Shown here: in pieces, positions 40,453 to 43,916 of the stretch
Position numbering within the stretch: position 1 is the stretch's first letter
How the letters are laid out: the number at the start of each line of letters is the position of its first letter
Assembly (NCBI RefSeq): GCF_023228785.1
Contig: NZ_JALOAN010000019.1
Coordinates: forward strand, 1 to 43,916
From: Sulfurimonas sp.
GTDB taxonomy: Bacteria; Campylobacterota; Campylobacteria; Campylobacterales; Sulfurimonadaceae
Length of the DNA: 43,916 bases
Direction of reading: 5' to 3'
Position numbers and translations under genes: made by a program
Notes under the pieces: model-generated
The model's database searches: none
Told to the model about the DNA's origin: nothing
What the model saw: the letters and a program-made list of their open reading frames with translations, nothing else

Positions 40453-40622
40453 TATAGTTCATCCTCGATCTCTTTTTCAGTCTTGTTCCAGTCTTTAACA
40501 AACTCTGGAGGACTTACATATCCATCCTTGTTCCAGTTCATAGCTCCATAAATAACACTAATAATAGTGCTAATTATCATAAGAGCAAAGGCTAAACCGA
40601 CTCCAAAATCAAAATACTCCAT
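40452..40622 (-). CDS. Small membrane partner of the symporter (56 aa)
   Basis: A 56-residue gene with ATG at 40622-40620, preceded by a GGAGATCT ribosome site. It has one membrane span (about residues 8-26, LAFALMIISTIISVIYG) and a charged tail NWNKDGYVSPPE followed by WNKTEKEIEDEL. Its stop TAA and the symporter's ATG share one base, so the two are translationally coupled. It resembles small accessory subunits encoded before SSS-family symporters. A role in stabilising the symporter is inference. Confidence 0.75.
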   Translation of the reverse strand: MEYFDFGVGLAFALMIISTIISVIYGAMNWNKDGYVSPPEFVKDWNKTEKEIEDEL

Positions 40623-40632
40623 TAGATCTCCT

Positions 40633-40730
40633 AATTATTTGCATATTTACACAATTATTTGAATTTTAAATAACTATATTTTAATTATTGGAATTTGTAT
40701 AGAGTTATTTTAAAATAACTTCAATTATTG
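40633..40730. promoter_or_regulatory. Phased AATTATT motifs and 18-bp palindrome upstream of symporter operon
   Basis: AATTATT occurs at 40633, 40653, 40683 and 40723, with start-to-start distances of 20, 30 and 40 bp, all near whole helical turns. Between the last two lies a perfect 18-bp palindrome, AGTTATTTTAAAATAACT (40703-40720). The 197-nt gap has no ORF. These could be operator sites for a regulator, but the region is very AT-rich. Confidence 0.35.
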
Positions 40731-40819
40731 CAAAGCTAAGCATAAATTAATATTAAACTATTATAAAAAGTTATAGAAACTTTTTAATTTGTTTTTAAAG
40801 AAGCACTAAATGTGAGAAT

Positions 40820-41146
40820 TTAATAAATTTTAGATTGAAGGTTGAATTTTTCGTAGTAGATATCTATCATCTCTCTTAAAGTCTTATCATCAAGAGGGCT
40901 TTTCTCTTTTAAACCAAACTTTTGAATATACTCTAAAGGTAGAATAGATTTCTCAATACTTGGGCTCTTTAGATAGTCAACCATAGCCTCTTTTATCTTT
41001 TGTTCGCTACTATATTTTAGGGTGTATTTATTGATGATGATATGAAATTTAAAATCTTTACTATGACAGTCAAAGCAGTTTTTATCAAATTCAGAAGCAC
41101 TTAGCGTTATGTAAAAAAGAAGAAAAAAACTTAAAAGTCTTACCAT
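40820..41146 (-). CDS. Small periplasmic cytochrome c-like protein
   Basis: A 108-residue protein with a signal peptide (MVRLLSFFLLFYITLSAS) and one heme motif CFDCH (Cys24, Cys27, His28) just after it. The rest is helical (KIKEAMVDYLKSPSIEKSILPLEYIQKFGL, LDDKTLREMIDIYYEKF), as in monoheme class I cytochromes. A clear Met ligand is not obvious, so heme coordination may be unusual. Its start overlaps the sensor kinase gene by 7 nt. The pairing suggests that it belongs to the same signalling or transport operon. Confidence 0.75.
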   Translation of the reverse strand: MVRLLSFFLLFYITLSASEFDKNCFDCHSKDFKFHIIINKYTLKYSSEQKIKEAMVDYLKSPSIEKSILPLEYIQKFGLKEKSPLDDKTLREMIDIYYEKFNLQSKIY

Positions 41147-42303
41147 GAGAGAGTTACCTTTGTTCCTTGTTTTTGCTTTGATGTTATATCTATCTTTATA
41201 TTATACTCATCAACAATAGATTTTATGATGCTATATCCTATGCCAAAACCACCTTGGGATTTATCAAATCTTAGATACCTTGTAAAGATTTTTTCAACCT
41301 CTTGCTCGCTCATGCCTTTTCCCTCATCTTCGATGCTAAGAGAGTTCTCACTTAGGAGAATTTTTATAGTTGTATCTTTATTACTATATTTAATGGCGTT
41401 TGATAGAAGGTTGTCTATAAGCCTTTGCATCTTTTTTTTATCAGCTTTGAAGTGGATCTCGTCTTTAGCATCTAAGACAAAGTCTATATTTTTTGCTTGT
41501 GCCATATTTGTAAAATATTCGATTCTTTGAATTAGAATTTTTGATAGATCTAGATCTATATTTTGAGTAGATGTTTTGTGGTTTAAAAGTATGTAGACTA
41601 GATCTTCATAGATATTTGAGATGCTTTGTGAAGCTATCTTTATACGCTGTAGTTTTCTTAGTGCTTTTTCATCACAGCTTGAAGAGTTTATAGTCTCTAT
41701 ATTTGTAAGTATGGCAGTGATTGGTGTGTTTAGCTCATGTGTAGTGTCTTTTATAAAGCTATCCAGGAGTTTTATATTCTCTCTTATAGGTCTTAAGACA
41801 AGATTAACAAGAAAAACAGAGGTTATAAGAGTTATTATGATGGTAACAATAGCTATAAATATAAGGTTATCCAAGATGTCAAGATTTTTAGATTTTTTTT
41901 CTACAACGATGAAAGCTGCTCCAAAATAGTAGGGCGTTAGTGGTGAGATAAGATAAGAGTTGGAAGCTTTGGTAAAAAAAGAGTCTTTAGAGTTTGTTAT
42001 GCTTATATCTTTGCTTGTGCTAAAGATAAGATTTTTATCTATATCATAGATGGCACTCTCAAACTCATCAAAACGAGGATATTTATATCTATCGCTACTG
42101 TTTTCATTTAGTTTTGATAGTTGTTGTGTTAAGAGAAAGGTCTGCTTTTTTAAAAGATCTTTTTCACTATGTTCAAACTGGTCTCTCTCATAGTAGTAAT
42201 AGCTTACAAAGATAGTAGTGATAAGTAGTAGGGTAGAACTAAGATAGAGCCCAAGTACATAAAAGATACTCTTTCTCTCGCCTCTATACAAGTCTATATC
42301 CAA
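41140..42303 (-). CDS. Transmembrane sensor histidine kinase
   Basis: A 387-residue kinase: span 1 (about 13-37), a periplasmic loop of about 105 residues, span 2 (about 145-170), then the H-box IKDTTHELNTPITAILTN (His189) and a HATPase domain with N-box NLLSNAIKYSN, G1 DEGKGM, F-box IFTRYLRFD and G2 GGFGIGYSI. HELNTPI is a common variant of HELRTPL. It follows its response regulator gene with a 20-nt overlap, an arrangement typical of OmpR/EnvZ-type pairs. It and the downstream cytochrome could sense a periplasmic redox state, but this is inference. Confidence 0.88.
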   Translation of the reverse strand: MDIDLYRGERKSIFYVLGLYLSSTLLLITTIFVSYYYYERDQFEHSEKDLLKKQTFLLTQQLSKLNENSSDRYKYPRFDEFESAIYDIDKNLIFSTSKDISITNSKDSFFTKASNSYLISPLTPYYFGAAFIVVEKKSKNLDILDNLIFIAIVTIIITLITSVFLVNLVLRPIRENIKLLDSFIKDTTHELNTPITAILTNIETINSSSCDEKALRKLQRIKIASQSISNIYEDLVYILLNHKTSTQNIDLDLSKILIQRIEYFTNMAQAKNIDFVLDAKDEIHFKADKKKMQRLIDNLLSNAIKYSNKDTTIKILLSENSLSIEDEGKGMSEQEVEKIFTRYLRFDKSQGGFGIGYSIIKSIVDEYNIKIDITSKQKQGTKVTLSW

Positions 42304-42940
42304 GTTTTTTTATGCTTAGTATTCGCTCTTTACCAAGATGTTTACGCAACTCTTTTATATATGTTCTTAGACTCATATAGCTGTGTTCTTCATCAAAACT
42401 CCAAACATTTTGATATATATCATCAAAGCTTACACATTCATTTTTATGTTTTAATAGAAGTTTTAAAAGAAGAGACTCTTTATGTTTTAGAGTAATTATT
42501 TCATCATCTTTTTTTAGCTCATCGCTGTGGATATTAAACTCAATATTTTGCGAGATTTTTATGAGACTCTCTTGTGTTTTATACTCTCTTTTTAAAAGAG
42601 CATTTATTCTTAAAAGTAGCTCTTTTAGCTCAAAAGGTTTTTTGATATAGTCATCAGCACCGCTGTGATAACCCATAGAGAGATCATCGATGCCATTTAG
42701 AGAAGTTACAAAGATAGCCGGAGTAGTTGTCTTTGCCGCTCTTAGTTCTTTTAAGAGTTCAAAGCCATTGATGTGCGGTACATTTACATCTAAGAGCAGT
42801 ACATCAAAGTTTGAAATATAGATCTCTTGCAAAGCTTCTTCGCCATCATATACACAAGTAACATCAAAACCCTCATCATTTAAAAACTCTTTTATAGTCT
42901 GAGACAGGTTTATATCATCTTCAAGATATAAGATCTTCAT
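42284..42940 (-). CDS. OmpR-family response regulator
   Basis: A 218-residue regulator. Receiver domain: YLEDDINL, phospho-acceptor Asp51 in LLLDVNVP, and YIKKPFELKEL. The winged-helix domain (about 125-218) has ITLKHKESLLLKLLLKH, SYMSLRTYIKELRKHLG and LSIKKLGYRLV. It controls transcription in response to the overlapping kinase. The gene lies 20 nt after the ABC ATPase gene, so transporter and two-component genes are probably one transcript. Confidence 0.92.
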   Translation of the reverse strand: MKILYLEDDINLSQTIKEFLNDEGFDVTCVYDGEEALQEIYISNFDVLLLDVNVPHINGFELLKELRAAKTTTPAIFVTSLNGIDDLSMGYHSGADDYIKKPFELKELLLRINALLKREYKTQESLIKISQNIEFNIHSDELKKDDEIITLKHKESLLLKLLLKHKNECVSFDDIYQNVWSFDEEHSYMSLRTYIKELRKHLGKERILSIKKLGYRLV

Positions 42941-42960
42941 AAAAGTTGCATCCCTTGTAA

Positions 42961-43650
42961 CTACTCAAAAACAATAGTTCTATCTTCTATTTTCATAATT
43001 CTATCACAATAGGGGAGAATCCTATCATCGTGAGTAACTGTGATGATAGCAACATTTTGCTCAGCTGCTATCTTTTTTAACATCTTAATTACACTAACTG
43101 CTCTCTCGCCATCTAACGCCGCTGTTGGCTCATCGGCTAAAATTATCTCTGGGTTGTTAGCCAGTGCTCTTGCAATGGCAACTCTTTGATTTTGTCCGCC
43201 TGAGAGTTGTGAGGACATATTGTAGGCTTTATCATCAATCTCTAGATATTTTAGTAACTCCATCGCCTTTTTTTCGGCATCTACTTTGCTCACACCATTT
43301 GCTTGAGGGAGTAGCGTTATGTTTTCTAAGATATTTAAAAAAGGTATGAGGTAGTGAGCTTGAAAGATAAAGCCAATCTTCTCCCTCCTTATCTTACGAG
43401 TATCTTTAGCTAACCACTTATCTTTATAAACCATCTCTTCTCCAAGCCAGATCTCACCACTTGTTGGTTCTGTCACACAGCCTATCATCATCAAAAGAGT
43501 TGTCTTTCCTGCACCACTAGGAGCTATGAGGGCTACTACTTCTCCCTTTTGGATCTCAAATGAAGCACCATCTATTACTCTAACAAGATTATCATCCTTA
43601 CCAAAGTTTTTTACAAGATCTTTAATTTTTATAGCACTATGCTCACTCAT
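42961..43650 (-). CDS. MacB/LolD-type ABC transporter ATPase
   Basis: Start at the ATG at 43650, two nt before the permease stop, with the GGAGGA ribosome site inside the permease's last codons; the frame extends to 43683. The 229-residue protein has Walker A APSGAGKTT (43-51), signature LSGGQNQRVAIARAL, Walker B IILADEPTAALD and switch His in VTHD. It belongs to the MacB/LolD/FtsE class, which drives mechanotransmission-type transporters rather than small-solute uptake. Its partner is the FtsX-like permease immediately upstream. Confidence 0.9.
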   Translation of the reverse strand: MSEHSAIKIKDLVKNFGKDDNLVRVIDGASFEIQKGEVVALIAPSGAGKTTLLMMIGCVTEPTSGEIWLGEEMVYKDKWLAKDTRKIRREKIGFIFQAHYLIPFLNILENITLLPQANGVSKVDAEKKAMELLKYLEIDDKAYNMSSQLSGGQNQRVAIARALANNPEIILADEPTAALDGERAVSVIKMLKKIAAEQNVAIITVTHDDRILPYCDRIMKIEDRTIVFE

Positions 43651-43651
43651 C

Positions 43652-43916
43652 TTATCCTCCAATAGCAGCTGCTGGATCTGCACTTATAACTTTTTTTACA
43701 CCAACAAAAGAAGCCAAAACAGAAGCTACTAAAACAACTCCAAAGAGTGCCCAAGCATCTGGGATTTGCAGTATCACTAACTTTGGAAAACCATCATAAG
43801 TGAGATGCGAGAAGATATTTCCAAAAATAAAGGCAAAAACTCCTAGTATTAGAGTCTCTTTTACAATCATCTCTATGATAAGAGAATTTGGAAGTCCCAT
43901 AAGTTTCATAATGGCT
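43652..43916 (-). CDS. FtsX/MacB-type ABC permease, C-terminal part (cut by window edge)
   Basis: Only the last 88 codons or so lie in the window; the frame is open at the right edge (before the ATG at 43909 it reads Ala-Ile), so the true start is outside. The visible part reads MKLMGLPNSLIIEMIVKETLILG, then two membrane spans and VISADPAAAIGG. This is the typical C-terminal FtsX domain, where KLMGLPNSLI corresponds to the usual 'K-x-(I/L)GA' cytoplasmic helix. It is coupled to the ATPase gene. Substrate unknown; lipoprotein, lipid or peptide export are the usual options. Confidence 0.82.
   Translation of the reverse strand, partial: AIMKLMGLPNSLIIEMIVKETLILGVFAFIFGNIFSHLTYDGFPKLVILQIPDAWALFGVVLVASVLASFVGVKKVISADPAAAIGG

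Noticed and set aside
1..43916. CRISPR arrays, tRNA, rRNA, prophage
   Set aside because: No regularly spaced direct repeats beyond the pair at 16901-17017, no cloverleaf or rRNA-like stretch, and no phage structural gene was seen on either strand.

Overview
The window is a gene-dense, AT-rich bacterial chromosome segment with no tRNA, rRNA, CRISPR array, insertion sequence or prophage that I can see. Gene content points to a Campylobacterota bacterium, most likely Sulfurimonas-like. The signs are histidine kinases with an IAHQWRQPL-type H-box, a detached FlhB C-terminal domain (FlhX) beside a FliK-like gene, small periplasmic c-type cytochromes, a DTW protein, a FabL-type enoyl reductase and an indolepyruvate:ferredoxin oxidoreductase. 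Assignment to a genus is inference from gene style; I could not run a search.

Layout, left to right. 0-4 kb: gatC-pilT on minus, then a plus-strand YfgM-like / BamB-like / Xer recombinase cluster. 4.1-9.8 kb, plus: a NosL-like membrane protein, a TauE/SafE-family transporter, a PAS-GGDEF diguanylate cyclase and DNA polymerase I. 9.8-11.5 kb: a repeat-rich gap, then flhX and a fliK-like gene on minus. 11.6-16 kb: a cytoplasmic PAS kinase with its OmpR-type regulator (plus), facing an orphan ABC ATPase and a siroheme nitrite/sulfite reductase (minus). 16-19.3 kb: an anaerobic ribonucleotide reductase locus. 19.4-25.3 kb: a hypothetical protein with a ThiE-like protein, a lysine-rich 64-residue protein, an HI0933-type flavoprotein, and a four-gene run of lipoprotein, DTW, FIST and histidine kinase. 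25.4-32 kb: a cytochrome c'-like protein, YggS, PgsA-RseP, a globin/PsiE fusion, cytochrome c553, FabL and DapA. 32.2-37.2 kb, minus: IorA-IorB-PaaK-ACT-thioesterase-HTH. 37.3-40.6 kb, minus: an OprD-type porin and a sodium:solute symporter with a 56-residue partner. 40.8-43.9 kb, minus: a MacB/LolD-type ABC transporter (permease cut by the window edge), a response regulator, a sensor kinase and a small cytochrome.

The most unusual locus is the class III ribonucleotide reductase. The large NrdD polypeptide stops right after its zinc-binding motif and has no glycyl-radical loop. That loop, with the RVMGY motif, is encoded as a separate 50-residue gene 321 nt downstream, and this gene overlaps nrdG by 38 nt. 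The gap holds a 28-bp direct repeat and, directly in front of the small gene, two mutually exclusive hairpins, one of which covers its Shine-Dalgarno sequence. This looks like a two-polypeptide NrdD with separately controlled supply of the radical-bearing piece, comparable in idea to GrcA/YfiD and pyruvate formate-lyase.

Other points of interest are the protoglobin-PsiE membrane fusion, the histone-like lysine-rich protein, and a helically phased array of short AT motifs plus an 18-bp palindrome upstream of the symporter operon. There are also two promoter arrangements that predict leaderless mRNAs, and several intergenic palindromic elements.
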